The notes under the pieces were generated by a model. It had not been told where the DNA came from, searched no databases, and saw nothing but the letters and a program-made list of their open reading frames with translations. The position numbers and the translations under genes are program-made. From NCBI RefSeq assembly GCF_013328205.1, contig NZ_JABULH010000004.1, positions 62,001 through 126,000 of the forward strand: a stretch of 64,000 bases of DNA, given 5' to 3'. Positions 38,317-46,703 of the stretch are shown one piece after another; position 1 is the first letter of the stretch; each line of letters begins with the position of its first letter. The DNA is from Sphingomonas hominis (GTDB taxonomy: Bacteria; Pseudomonadota; Alphaproteobacteria; Sphingomonadales; Sphingomonadaceae).

Positions 38317-38342
38317 CGCTGTCAGCATGAAAACGCTGTCAG
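38317..38342. repeat. short direct repeat upstream of the tlyA-type gene
   Basis: CGCTGTCAG occurs at 38317-38325 and 38334-38342, a 17-bp spacing, about 30 bp before ATG 38371. Possibly a regulatory site; no regulator can be named. Confidence 0.3.
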
Positions 38343-38370
38343 ATCGCGTCGGCCGGGCTAAGGCGCCGCC

Positions 38371-39105
38371 ATGCCAAAGCAACGTGCCGATCAGATGCTG
38401 GTGGACTGCGGCCTCGCCGAGTCGCGCGCGCGCGCCCAGGCGCTCATCATGGCCGGGCTGGTGTTCGTCGGCGATCGAAAGGTCGACAAGCCCGGACAGG
38501 CACTGGCCGAGGACGCATTGCTCGACGTGCGCGGGCGCGACCACCCCTGGGTGTCGCGCGGCGGCGTGAAGCTCGCGCACGGGCTCGACCATTTCGGCTG
38601 GGACGTGAAGGACGCGGTGGCGATCGACGTCGGCTCCTCGACCGGGGGCTTCACCGATGTGCTGCTCACCCGCGGCGCGACCCGCGTCTACGCGGTCGAC
38701 AGCGGCAGCAACCAGCTCGCGTGGAAGCTCAGGCAGGACCCGCGCGTGATCGTTCATGAACAGACCAGCGCGCGCATCCTGATCGCGGCGCACATCCCCG
38801 AACCTCTCGACCTTTTGGTATGCGACGCGAGCTTCATCGGTCTCGCCAAGGTGCTAGACGTGCCGCTCGGCTTCGTGCGCGCGGGCGGACGCGCGCTCGC
38901 GCTGATCAAGCCGCAGTTCGAGGCCGGGCGCGACGAAGTGGGGAAGGGCGGCGTCGTGCGCGATCCTGCGGTGCACGCGCGCGTCTGCGCGGCGGTATCC
39001 GACTGGTTCACCAGCAAAGGCTGGCACGTCCACGGCGTGGTCGAGAGCCCGATCACCGGCCCCAACGGCAACGTCGAGTTCCTGATCGCCGCCACTCGCG
39101 ACTGA
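38371..39105 (+). CDS. tlyA: TlyA-family rRNA 2'-O-methyltransferase
   Basis: 244 residues. An N-terminal S4 RNA-binding domain (RADQMLVDCGLAESRARAQA, MAGLVFVGDRKVDKPG) is joined to an FtsJ-like methyltransferase: AIDVGSSTGGFTDVLLTRGA as SAM loop, VYAVDSGSNQLAWKL, and LLVCDASFIGLAKVLD. GGRALALIKPQFEAGRDEVGKGG is the family's late motif. TlyA modifies 16S and/or 23S rRNA cytidines in mycobacteria; in alphaproteobacteria the same fold is often annotated as hemolysin A, a misnomer. It commonly follows dxs. Confidence 0.92.
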   Translation: MPKQRADQMLVDCGLAESRARAQALIMAGLVFVGDRKVDKPGQALAEDALLDVRGRDHPWVSRGGVKLAHGLDHFGWDVKDAVAIDVGSSTGGFTDVLLTRGATRVYAVDSGSNQLAWKLRQDPRVIVHEQTSARILIAAHIPEPLDLLVCDASFIGLAKVLDVPLGFVRAGGRALALIKPQFEAGRDEVGKGGVVRDPAVHARVCAAVSDWFTSKGWHVHGVVESPITGPNGNVEFLIAATRD

Positions 39106-39243
39106 TCCGATCCGGTCATTTGCTCCATCGCGGAACGTCGCCCCGCAATATGCAGTTTACGCGACCGCAACGATCGTGCACCGGCGGCACGACCTTCACG
39201 GGGGATAGAATTGGGTTCGATCGCGTCCAAGGGCCAGTTGCGG

Positions 39244-39765
39244 ATGTCGTTCGTCCGCTGGGCGGCGTTCGTCGTGCCGCTGGTGCTGCTGCTCGGCTTC
39301 TTGTCGGGGCGCAGTGTGCCCGCCGGTAACGAGAACGCCTGGTACGTCGCACTCGCCAAGCCCGCGTTCACGCCGCCGGGCTGGGTGTTTCCGGTCGCCT
39401 GGACGGTCCTCTACATCCTGATCGGCTTCGCGCTCGCCTCGATCCTTGCCGCGCGCGGCGCGCGGTTGCGCGTGCTGGGGGCGGCGCTGTTCGCCGGGCA
39501 GTTCGCGCTCAATCTCGCTTGGACGCCGTTGTTCTTCGGCGCACATAAGGTCGGAACCGCCTTGGTCGTCATCGTCGCCATCCTAGCGCTGTCGGTCGCC
39601 ACGACCTACGTCTTCTCGCGTATTCGCGTGTCGGCGGCGGCGATGATGGTGCCTTATCTCGCCTGGCTCGCCTTTGCCGGCGTGCTCAACTGGCAGATCG
39701 TGCAGTTGAACCCGAATGCAGAAACCATTGTACCGGCGGGCGGGACGTCCCAAATGATTGGTTGA
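39244..39765 (+). CDS. TspO/MBR-family protein
   Basis: 173 residues with five hydrophobic helices. The TspO signature is clear: WYVALAKPAFTPPGWVFPVAWTVLYILIGFA, then QFALNLAWTPLFFGAHK and YLAWLAFAGVLNWQIVQLNP. TspO proteins bind porphyrins and affect tetrapyrrole and stress responses. Start choice is uncertain: ATG 39244 has AAGGG upstream at moderate distance, while a TTG at 39211 has GGGGA and would add 11 residues. The last residues (GTSQMIG) are not conserved. Confidence 0.88.
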   Translation: MSFVRWAAFVVPLVLLLGFLSGRSVPAGNENAWYVALAKPAFTPPGWVFPVAWTVLYILIGFALASILAARGARLRVLGAALFAGQFALNLAWTPLFFGAHKVGTALVVIVAILALSVATTYVFSRIRVSAAAMMVPYLAWLAFAGVLNWQIVQLNPNAETIVPAGGTSQMIG

Positions 39766-39787
39766 ACGTAGGACTGAGGCGGACGCG

Positions 39788-40108
39788 ATGCAGACGGAAA
39801 ACAAGATCTTCGGCGATTTCGCCAAGCTGCTCAACGGCGCGGCCGGTACGCTCGCGGGCGTCGGGCGCGAGGCGGAAGCCGGCGCGCGCGATCGGATGCG
39901 CGAGTGGGTCGGCGGGCTCGATTTCGTCAGCCGCGACGAGTTCGAGGCGGTGAAGGCGATGGCCGCGGCGGCACGCGACGAGAATGACGCATTGCGTGCC
40001 CGACTCGACGCACTGGAGGCCGCGGGCAAGGCACCGGCATCGGCATCGGCATCGGCAACGACGGCGAGCACCGACACTGATGCGGCACACCAGCCGCAGG
40101 GCCTCTGA
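39788..40108 (+). CDS. ubiK: UbiK/BMFP-family accessory factor
   Basis: 106 residues. The BMFP form is visible: MQTENKIFGDFAKLLNGAAG, an amphipathic helix, then DFVSRDEFEAVKAMAAAARD and a coiled-coil end. UbiK assists the aerobic ubiquinone-biosynthesis hydroxylases in E. coli. The C-terminal tail APASASASATTAST comes from a GGCATC hexanucleotide run at about 40031-40060. GAGG lies eight bases before ATG 39788. An earlier in-frame start would include unrelated residues. Confidence 0.82.
   Translation: MQTENKIFGDFAKLLNGAAGTLAGVGREAEAGARDRMREWVGGLDFVSRDEFEAVKAMAAAARDENDALRARLDALEAAGKAPASASASATTASTDTDAAHQPQGL
40031..40060 (+). repeat. GGCATC hexanucleotide microsatellite in the UbiK gene
   Basis: Five hexamers in a row of the form GCACCG, GCATCG (three times), GCAACG encode an Ala-Ser run in the flexible C-terminus. 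In-frame copy number change would only alter tail length. Confidence 0.55.
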
Positions 40109-40148
40109 CGCTGCACAAGGGTCTTTCCCGTAGCGCGGGCGATGTGCG

Positions 40149-40667
40149 ATGACGATCGCCATGCTCGACGAAGCCGACATGGAACCCGAACGCGAGGCGC
40201 CGCTCGAGATGCTCGAGTCGTACTTTCTCGCGCACGGCTGGACGTGTGATCGCCATGACGAGGAGATCACCGCGACGATCAAGGGCAGCTGGACCGAGTA
40301 CGAGCTGCGCGCGCTGTTCCGCGAGGAAGATGGCGTGCTGCAATTTCTCGCCTTTCCCGACGTCAAGGTGACCGAGGATCGCCGCCCCGCGATCTGGGAA
40401 ACGTTGGCGCTGGTCAACGAACAGCTCTGGCTCGGCCATTTCGAACTCTGGTCGTCGAGCGGCATCCTGCTCTACCGCAACGCGACGATGGTCGACTCGG
40501 TCGATGACGAGCCCAGCCTGTCGCTTACCGCGGCCGAGCTGATGATCGAGACCGCGATCGACGAGTGCGAGCGCTTCTATCCCGTCTTCCAGTTCGTGCT
40601 GTGGGGCGGGAAGACGCCGGCGGAGGCGATCGCCGCCGCGATGGTCGAGACGCACGGCGAAGCCTGA
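40149..40667 (+). CDS. YbjN-domain protein
   Basis: 172 residues. It follows the alphaproteobacterial YbjN-domain pattern: LEMLESYFLAHGWTCDRHDE, a beta-meander with YELRALFREEDGVLQFLAFP, VNEQLWLGHFELWSSSGILLYRNA and an end helix with ERFYPVFQFVLWGGKTPAEA. YbjN is a fold related to chaperone-like or sensory domains and is reported to influence motility and stress in enterobacteria; the role here is unknown. It lies 10 bp before proC and is probably co-transcribed. Confidence 0.85.
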   Translation: MTIAMLDEADMEPEREAPLEMLESYFLAHGWTCDRHDEEITATIKGSWTEYELRALFREEDGVLQFLAFPDVKVTEDRRPAIWETLALVNEQLWLGHFELWSSSGILLYRNATMVDSVDDEPSLSLTAAELMIETAIDECERFYPVFQFVLWGGKTPAEAIAAAMVETHGEA

Positions 40668-40677
40668 GGATCAGGTC

Positions 40678-41475
40678 ATGCGTTTGTGGATGATCGGCTG
40701 CGGCAACATGGGCGGCGCGATGCTGCGCCGCTGGATCGCGAGCGGCGTAGTGTCCCCCGCGGACGTCCACGTCGTTAACCGTACTGATCGCACGCTGCCC
40801 ACGGGCGTTCGGCAATCGCGTGATCTGCCCGACGCGCCCGCACCCGACATCGTGGTCCTGGGGGTCAAGCCGCAGCAATTGCGCGAGGTCGCCGCGCGCT
40901 ACGCCGCTGGTGTCGCGGGTGCGCCCGTGCTCGTCTCGATGCTGGCGGGCGTCGACGGCGAGATGCTCCGCGCCGCCATTCCCGGTCCCGAACCGATCGT
41001 GGTCATGCCCAATCTTCCGGTCGAGATCGGGCAGGGGGTCGTCGCGGTCCACGCGCCGTCCGCGTCGCCCGACGTCCGCGCCTCGGCCGACAAATTGATG
41101 CACCCGCTCGGGCTGGTGCGCTGGTTCGACGATGCGGCGGCGTTCGAGGTCGCGGGCGCGCTGTCGGGCACCGGACCCGCCTTCCTGTTCCGCTTCATCG
41201 ACGCGCTCGCCGCCGCGGGACGTGCCGGCGGCATGGACGCGGACGACGCCGCCGCGGTTGCGATGGTCACCGTTTCCGGTGCGGCCGCAATGGCGTCAGC
41301 GAGCGACCGAACGCCCGCCGCGCTCGCCGACGCGGTGGCGAGTCCCGGCGGCATGACGCGCGAGGGGCTGAACGTGCTCGACCGCGATGCGGCATTGAAC
41401 GACCTGCTGACCCGCACGCTCGACGCGGCGATCGCGCGCGGTCGCTCGATGGCGGCGGAGCGGCGGGCGGGCTGA
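40678..41475 (+). CDS. proC: pyrroline-5-carboxylate reductase
   Basis: 265 residues. The N-terminal NAD(P) motif is MIGCGNMGGAMLRRW, followed by VVLGVKPQQLREV, MPNLPVEIGQGVVAVH, and the C-terminal dimer domain with ALSGTGPAFLFRFIDALAAAGRAGG and VASPGGMTREGL. It reduces pyrroline-5-carboxylate to proline. The glycine loop reads GCGNMG rather than the more common GxGxMA, still within family range. Confidence 0.95.
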   Translation: MRLWMIGCGNMGGAMLRRWIASGVVSPADVHVVNRTDRTLPTGVRQSRDLPDAPAPDIVVLGVKPQQLREVAARYAAGVAGAPVLVSMLAGVDGEMLRAAIPGPEPIVVMPNLPVEIGQGVVAVHAPSASPDVRASADKLMHPLGLVRWFDDAAAFEVAGALSGTGPAFLFRFIDALAAAGRAGGMDADDAAAVAMVTVSGAAAMASASDRTPAALADAVASPGGMTREGLNVLDRDAALNDLLTRTLDAAIARGRSMAAERRAG

Positions 41476-41510
41476 ACCCACAGCCTGAACCCGTCGCGGC
41501 CGCGCCTCTA

Positions 41511-42032
41511 TTACCGCCGCAGCGCCTCGATCCGCGGCATCTCTTCCGCCGGGATCAGTCCTTCCAGCACCGCCCAGAAGCCCGTCACCGCGTTCATGCC
41601 TGCGCGCGAATAGGCCGCGGACAGCCGCTCGCGCAGCGCCTCGAACAATTGCGCCTCCAGCGCAGTGCCTTCCTCGGTCAACCGCAACAGCCGCTGGCGC
41701 CGATCGCGGTCACCCGGACGCGTATCGACCAACTGCCGCTCGATCAGCTCGTTCAGCACGCGGCCGAGCGATTGCTTGGTGATGTTGAGCAGCGCGAGCA
41801 GCTCGCTGACCGGCATGTCGGGGCGACGCGCGATGAAATATAGCGCGCGGTGGTGCGCGCGGCCGAGCCCCTGTTTCGCCAGCCCGCGATCGATCGCGCG
41901 TGTAATATGGCTGTTTCCGAAGTAGAGCAGCTCCATGCCCCGACGCAGCTCGGGCTCCCGAAGAAACTGCGGCGACGCGATCTGGGACGGGGCGGGCTGG
42001 GGTGGGGCAGTCATGTTGACCGGCTTTGCCAT
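41511..42032 (-). CDS. MarR-family transcriptional regulator
   Basis: 173 residues from ATG 42032. The winged HTH is visible as ARRPDMPVSELLALLNITKQ followed by SLGRVLNELIERQLVDTRPG and the wing DRDRRQRLLRLTEEG. Start choice (42068, 42032 or 42014) is not settled by an SD. 42032 leaves an inverted repeat, CCGCAA-N6-TTGCGG, in front of it. It is divergent from the branched-chain aminotransferase, its likely target or neighbour. Confidence 0.85.
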   Translation of the reverse strand: MAKPVNMTAPPQPAPSQIASPQFLREPELRRGMELLYFGNSHITRAIDRGLAKQGLGRAHHRALYFIARRPDMPVSELLALLNITKQSLGRVLNELIERQLVDTRPGDRDRRQRLLRLTEEGTALEAQLFEALRERLSAAYSRAGMNAVTGFWAVLEGLIPAEEMPRIEALRR

Positions 42033-42045
42033 CGCCCATAACCGA

Positions 42046-42063
42046 CCGCAACCCGCTTTGCGG
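42046..42063. promoter_or_regulatory. inverted repeat between MarR gene and ilvE
   Basis: CCGCAA (42046-42051) and TTGCGG (42058-42063) with a 6-bp spacer form an 18-bp inverted repeat of MarR-operator size in the 55-bp intergenic space. Operator function is inferred. Confidence 0.4.
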
Positions 42064-42087
42064 CGCATCAGACCTGGAGGAACCCCC

Positions 42088-43167
42088 GTGTTCGCGCTTG
42101 ACCCTCATCCCACGCCCGTCTCGATCGAGGATCGCACCGCGCGACTGGTGGACCCGGTGTTCGGGCGCGTGTTCACCGATCACATGGCGGTGATGCACTA
42201 TAATGAGGAGCAGGGCTGGCACGACGGGAGGATCACCGCACGTGCGCCGTTGACGATGGACCCGGCATCGGCCGTGCTCCACTACGCGCAGGAAATCTTC
42301 GAGGGCATGAAGGCGTACCGGCAGGAGGATAACAGCGTGTCGCTGTTCCGCCCTCGCGCCAATGCCGAGCGGTTCCGTTCCTCCGCACGCCGCATGGCGA
42401 TGCCCGAGCTGCCCGACGAGCTGTTCCTTCAATCGATCCACGCGCTGGTGAACACCGATCGCGACTGGATCCCGACCAGTGCGGAAGGCTCGCTCTACCT
42501 GCGCCCCTTCATGATCGCGTCGGAAGTGTTCCTGGGCGTGAAGCCCGCCGCCCAGTACATCTACATGGTGCTCGCCTCGTCGGTCGGCGCATACTGGAAG
42601 GGCGGCGCGCGCGCTGTGTCGCTGTGGGTCAGCCACGACTACACCCGCGCGGCACCCGGCGGCACGGGCGCGGCCAAGTGCGGCGGCAATTACGCCACCA
42701 GCCTGGTCGCGCAGCAGGAGGCGATCCGCCGCGGCTACGATCAGGTCGTCTTCCTTGATGCGGCCGAGCGCCGCTGGATCGAGGAGCTGGGCGGTATGAA
42801 CATCTTCTTCGTGTTCGACGACGGCTCGGTCCAGACCCCGGCGCTGACCGGCACGATCCTGCCCGGAATCACGCGCGACTCGATCCTGACGCTCGCGCGC
42901 GATTCCGGGCTGGTGGTGCGCGAGGAAGCCTACTCGCTCGACCAATGGCGCGCCGATGCCGCCAGCGGCCGGCTGGTGGAGAGCTTCGCCTGCGGCACCG
43001 CCGCCGTCGTTACCCCGATCGGCCGCGTCGCCGGACCCGGCTATGAATTCACCATCGGCGACGGTGCGACGGGCGCGACGACGCAGCGCATCCTCGACAC
43101 GCTGAACGCGATCCAGCGCGGCCGCGCGCCCGACCCGCACAGCTGGCGCGAGCCCGTGCTCGGCTGA
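42088..43167 (+). CDS. ilvE: branched-chain-amino-acid aminotransferase
   Basis: 359 residues, the long (class IIIa, BCAT2-like) form. Landmarks are LHYAQEIFEGMKAYR, YLRPFMIASEVFLGVKPA, the PLP-lysine in GTGAAKCGGNYATSLVAQ, QVVFLDAAERRWIEELGGMN and a late EAYSLDQWRADAASGRL. It interconverts leucine, isoleucine and valine with their keto acids. GTG 42088 is supported by TGGAGG seven bases upstream; the long upstream open frame overlaps the MarR gene and is rejected. Confidence 0.93.
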   Translation: MFALDPHPTPVSIEDRTARLVDPVFGRVFTDHMAVMHYNEEQGWHDGRITARAPLTMDPASAVLHYAQEIFEGMKAYRQEDNSVSLFRPRANAERFRSSARRMAMPELPDELFLQSIHALVNTDRDWIPTSAEGSLYLRPFMIASEVFLGVKPAAQYIYMVLASSVGAYWKGGARAVSLWVSHDYTRAAPGGTGAAKCGGNYATSLVAQQEAIRRGYDQVVFLDAAERRWIEELGGMNIFFVFDDGSVQTPALTGTILPGITRDSILTLARDSGLVVREEAYSLDQWRADAASGRLVESFACGTAAVVTPIGRVAGPGYEFTIGDGATGATTQRILDTLNAIQRGRAPDPHSWREPVLG

Positions 43168-43240
43168 TCTGCACGCGGGCGAGCGGAACGCACGCGCGCG
43201 CCGGTCATTCCGCCTCTGTGACCTGCAGAGGACCCGTTCG

Positions 43241-44119
43241 ATGATCCGCCCGCTCGCCTCGCTCGCCCTCGGCACCGCCTTTGCCGCAGTGGCGGTGTCC
43301 GCCGCGCCGCGCGCTGCCGCCCCGGCCGCGACCCCGTTCCGCGTCGGCCAGGTCGAGGTCGCCGCTTTGCGCGACGCGGTCAACGTCGTGCCGAACGACG
43401 GCAAGACCTTCGGGATCGACCAGTCGCCCGCCGCCGTCGCCGGCGTGCTGCGCGCGCGCGGCGCGCCCGCCGATCCGATCACGCTCGGCGTCGACCAGTT
43501 GCTCGTCCACCTGCCCGGGCACCTCGTGCTGATCGACACCGGCTTGGGTCCGAAGGCGAACGGGTCGCTAATCCAGAGCCTCGCCATCGCTGGCGTTCAG
43601 CCGGACCAGGTCACCGACGTACTCATCACCCACGGCCACCCCGACCACGTCGGCGGCCTGGTCGATGCTGAGGGCAGGTCCGCCCTTCCACGCGCGACGA
43701 TCCGCATGTCCGCGCCCGAGTGGCAGGCGACGCAGCAGGGCCGTGGCGCGTCGGTGGTGCCGGTGATCGAGGCGCAGGTGAAGACGTTCGCGCCGGGGCA
43801 ACAGGTGCTGCCCGGCATCACCGCGGTTGCGCTACCCGGCCACACGCCGGGACACAGCGGTTATCGCATCACCTCGGGCAAGCAGAGCCTGCTCGTGATC
43901 GGCGACCTCGCACACAGTGCGATCGTCTCGCTCGCCCAGCCCGAGTGGCCGATCCAATATGACGGCGACAAGCAGCAGGGCGAGCAGACCCGCGTGCGCG
44001 AATTCGCGCGACTGGCGGCGACGCACCAGCGCATCTTCGCCGGACACTTCCCGTACCCCGGCATCGGCTACGTCGTCCGCTCGGGTCAGGGCTACGCCTT
44101 CCGCCCCGAGCGGCGTTGA
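43241..44119 (+). CDS. exported metallo-beta-lactamase-fold hydrolase
   Basis: 292 residues with an Ala-rich signal peptide (MIRPLASLALGTAFAAVAVSAAPRAAA). The zinc motif ITHGHPDHVGG (HxHxDH) is followed by a third His in LPGHTPGHSGY, an Asp in VIGDLAHSAIV and the last His in FAGHFPYPG. VLIDTGLGPKANG is typical of lactonase-like members. It is probably periplasmic. It could be a lactonase, glyoxalase II-like or beta-lactamase enzyme; sequence alone does not decide. Confidence 0.87.
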   Translation: MIRPLASLALGTAFAAVAVSAAPRAAAPAATPFRVGQVEVAALRDAVNVVPNDGKTFGIDQSPAAVAGVLRARGAPADPITLGVDQLLVHLPGHLVLIDTGLGPKANGSLIQSLAIAGVQPDQVTDVLITHGHPDHVGGLVDAEGRSALPRATIRMSAPEWQATQQGRGASVVPVIEAQVKTFAPGQQVLPGITAVALPGHTPGHSGYRITSGKQSLLVIGDLAHSAIVSLAQPEWPIQYDGDKQQGEQTRVREFARLAATHQRIFAGHFPYPGIGYVVRSGQGYAFRPERR

Positions 44120-44123
44120 TCAC

Positions 44124-44150
44124 CGGCCCCTTTCCAATCGAAAGGGGCCG
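44124..44150. terminator. bidirectional terminator-like hairpin
   Basis: CGGCCCCTTTC and GAAAGGGGCCG make a perfect 11-bp stem with loop CAATC in the 38-bp gap between the MBL gene and the convergent thiolase. The A/T part of the stem gives short T-runs on both strands. Confidence 0.7.
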
Positions 44151-44157
44151 ACGACAC

Positions 44158-45345
44158 TCAGTTCATCAATTCGACCGCCATCGCGACCGCCTCGCCGCCG
44201 CCGATGCACAGCGAGGCCAGCCCGCGCTTCTCGCCGCGGTTTTCCAGCGCGCCGAGCAGCGTCGCCAGCACGCGCGCGCCCGACGCGCCGATCGGGTGAC
44301 CCAGCGCGCACGCGCCGCCGTTCACGTTCAGCTTCTCGTGATCGAGCCCCAGGTCGCGCATTGCGATCATCGCGACGCAGGCGAACGCCTCGTTGACCTC
44401 GAACAGGTCAACCTCGTCCTTGCTCCACCCTGCGCGCTCTAGCGCCTTGCGCATCGCGGCGACCGGCGCGGTAGTGAAGCGGGCCGGGGCGTGTGCGTGC
44501 GCGGCGTGGCTGACCACGCGCGCGACCGGCTTGATCCCCAGCCGCTCCGCGACCGACAACCGCGTCATCACCAGCGCGGCCGCGCCGTCCGAAATCGATG
44601 AAGCATTGGCCGCGGTGATCGTGCCGTCCTTGGCGAACGCGGCCTTCAGCGTCGGGATCTTGGCGACATCACCCTTCGCTGGCTGCTCGTCCAGGCTGAC
44701 GGTCGTGCTGCCCTTGCGGCCCTGAACCTCGACCGACACGATCTCGCGGTCGAACGCGCCCGACTTCTGCGCCGCCTGCGCGCGCTCCAACGACTTGATC
44801 GCGAAATCGTCCTGCGCTTGGCGGGTAAACTGATATCCCTGCGCGGTATCTTCGGCGAACACGCCCATCGCCTTGCCCGGCTCGTACGCGTCTTCCAGCC
44901 CGTCGAGGAACATGTGGTCGAACAGGCGGTCGTGCCCGATCCGCGCGCCGCCGCGGTGCGCCTTCGACAAATACGGCGCGTTGGTCATGCTCTCCATGCC
45001 ACCCGCGACCAGCAGGTCGATCGACCCCGCACCGAGCGCTTCCGCCCCCATGATCGCGGCCTGCAAGCCCGATCCGCACATCTTGTTGAGCGTCGTCGCC
45101 TCGACATGCTCGCCCAGCCCAGCGAAGATCGCCGCCTGCCGCGCCGGCGCCTGGCCGAGCCCGGCCGACAGCACGTTGCCCATGTAGATGCGCTCAACGG
45201 CGTCCGCGCTCACGCCCGCGCGCTCCACCGCCGCCTTGACCGCGGTCGCGCCCAATTGCGGCGCGGTCGCGCCCGAAAGGCTCCCCTGCATCGACCCCAT
45301 CGGGGTCCGAGCATAGGATAGGATAACGACGGGATCGGCGGCCAT
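44158..45345 (-). CDS. acetyl-CoA C-acetyltransferase (thiolase)
   Basis: 395 residues, the length of biosynthetic acetoacetyl-CoA thiolases (AtoB/PhaA type). The nucleophile is Cys90 in LNKMCGSGLQAAIMG. LFEVNEAFACVAM, LNVNGGACALGHPIGASGARV and the second cysteine in LASLCIGGGEAVAMAVE complete the set. AGGAG lies seven bases before ATG 45345. It is distinct from the thiolase at 19716 in length and motif detail. It condenses two acetyl-CoA or cleaves acetoacetyl-CoA; no phaB or other PHA gene is adjacent. Confidence 0.93.
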   Translation of the reverse strand: MAADPVVILSYARTPMGSMQGSLSGATAPQLGATAVKAAVERAGVSADAVERIYMGNVLSAGLGQAPARQAAIFAGLGEHVEATTLNKMCGSGLQAAIMGAEALGAGSIDLLVAGGMESMTNAPYLSKAHRGGARIGHDRLFDHMFLDGLEDAYEPGKAMGVFAEDTAQGYQFTRQAQDDFAIKSLERAQAAQKSGAFDREIVSVEVQGRKGSTTVSLDEQPAKGDVAKIPTLKAAFAKDGTITAANASSISDGAAALVMTRLSVAERLGIKPVARVVSHAAHAHAPARFTTAPVAAMRKALERAGWSKDEVDLFEVNEAFACVAMIAMRDLGLDHEKLNVNGGACALGHPIGASGARVLATLLGALENRGEKRGLASLCIGGGEAVAMAVELMN

Positions 45346-45446
45346 GACAAGCTCCTGTAGGTCGGTCGGCCTGTGTCGTGCCGACGCTGGTTGCTGCACT
45401 GCACCTAAGATATGCGGTCGCCGATTGCCAGAGGTGGGAGGCTCGC

Positions 45447-46196
45447 GTGACGGTCGCTTGGTGGGTCGTGTTGCTGAGCATAGCGGGCGCAATCGCGGGT
45501 AGTTTCCTGTCGACGATCGTGGTGCGTTGGCCCGAGGATCGCTCGGTATTGCGCGGCCGGTCGGCGTGCGACGGCTGCGGGCGCACGCTCGCATGGTGGG
45601 AACTGGTGCCGATCGTCAGCGCGCTCGCCGCCCGCGGGCGCTGCCGTGCGTGCGGCGCGCGGATCGACCCGCGCCACCTCGCCTTCGAGCTCGGATGCGC
45701 CGCGATCGGGACCGTCTCTGCGCTGGTCGCGCCGGGGATCGCGGGCGTGGCGGGAGCGCTGTTCGGCTGGCTGCTGCTGACGCTCGCCGTGCTCGACGCC
45801 GCCGAATTGTGGCTGCCCGACCCGCTCGTCGCCGCGCTCGCGCTCACCGGGCTGGTCGGCGCAGTCTGGAGCGCGCCGCCACTCGCGGACCGGCTGATCG
45901 GTGGCGCGGCCGGTTTCGCTAGCCTGTGGGCGGTCGCGACCGGCTATCGATTGTTGCGTGCGCGGGAGGGGCTGGGAGGGGGCGATCCCAAGCTGTTCGG
46001 CGCGATCGGCCTGTGGCTCGGCTGGCGGATGCTGCCGCCGGTGCTGCTGCTCGCCGGACTGGTCGGGATCGGGTTGGTCCTGTTCCAGCATCTGCGCGGG
46101 CGGGCGATCGCCGCCGATGACGCGCTGCCGTTCGGCACCTTCCTCAGCATCGCGGCTTACCCGGCGTGGCTGGTCATGATAGGATTGCCGCCATGA
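45447..46196 (+). CDS. prepilin peptidase (type IV, A24 family)
   Basis: 249 residues with about seven hydrophobic helices. The N-terminal methylase-like region has AGSFLSTIVVRWP and a zinc-binding CDGCGRTLAWWELVP ... CRACGAR pair of CxxC motifs. Catalytic aspartates are in AVLDAAELWLPDPL and GLGGGDPKLFGAIG, the latter the GxGD motif of aspartic prepilin peptidases. GTG 45447 has GGGAGG upstream. No pilin or secretion gene is adjacent, so its substrates (type IV pilins or type II pseudopilins) lie elsewhere. Confidence 0.92.
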   Translation: MTVAWWVVLLSIAGAIAGSFLSTIVVRWPEDRSVLRGRSACDGCGRTLAWWELVPIVSALAARGRCRACGARIDPRHLAFELGCAAIGTVSALVAPGIAGVAGALFGWLLLTLAVLDAAELWLPDPLVAALALTGLVGAVWSAPPLADRLIGGAAGFASLWAVATGYRLLRAREGLGGGDPKLFGAIGLWLGWRMLPPVLLLAGLVGIGLVLFQHLRGRAIAADDALPFGTFLSIAAYPAWLVMIGLPP

Positions 46197-46651
46197 TCCA
46201 CGCGCTCCTGTCCGCGCTGCTGCTCGCGCCCGCCGTTCTCGCGGCCGATCCGCCGCCGCCGGTGTCGATCGATGGTTTTCCGATCGGCGGGTTAGGGCGG
46301 CAGTCGCTGCCGGCGAAGGGATGCGCCGCCTATCTGTTCAGCACGGGCGCCACGCGCGCGCTGGTCGCGATGGCGGGGGCGGAAGGCGGCACGCTGCGCA
46401 TCGCGCTCGACGGTCAGGCGCGCGACTATGCGCGCACGGGGCAGGGCGACGCGACCGATCTCGGCTTCGCCAACCAGACGCGCTACGCCGCCGGCGACAC
46501 TGCCGCGACGCTGACCATGACGATCACGCGCCGCGCCGATCTGGCGCAGGGAGCGATCGTGTCCGATGCCACCTTGCTGGTCGAGCGCGCGGGCAAGGAC
46601 GGGGTCATTATGCCGCTCGCCGGCATGATCGGCTGCGCCGGCCAGAACTGA
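46193..46651 (+). CDS. hypothetical exported protein
   Basis: 152 residues. It overlaps the prepilin peptidase stop by 4 nt (ATGA), so it is translationally coupled. A signal peptide (MIHALLSALLLAPAVLA) precedes a beta-rich domain with two cysteines (GCAAYLF and GMIGCAGQ) that could form a disulfide. No known family is recognised. Coupling to the peptidase suggests an envelope or secretion-linked role, an inference only. Confidence 0.65.
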   Translation: MIHALLSALLLAPAVLAADPPPPVSIDGFPIGGLGRQSLPAKGCAAYLFSTGATRALVAMAGAEGGTLRIALDGQARDYARTGQGDATDLGFANQTRYAAGDTAATLTMTITRRADLAQGAIVSDATLLVERAGKDGVIMPLAGMIGCAGQN

Positions 46652-46703
46652 TAGATCCGATACGACCCGAAGCAACGGGGCGATCGTCGAACGGGAGAGT
46701 GGA

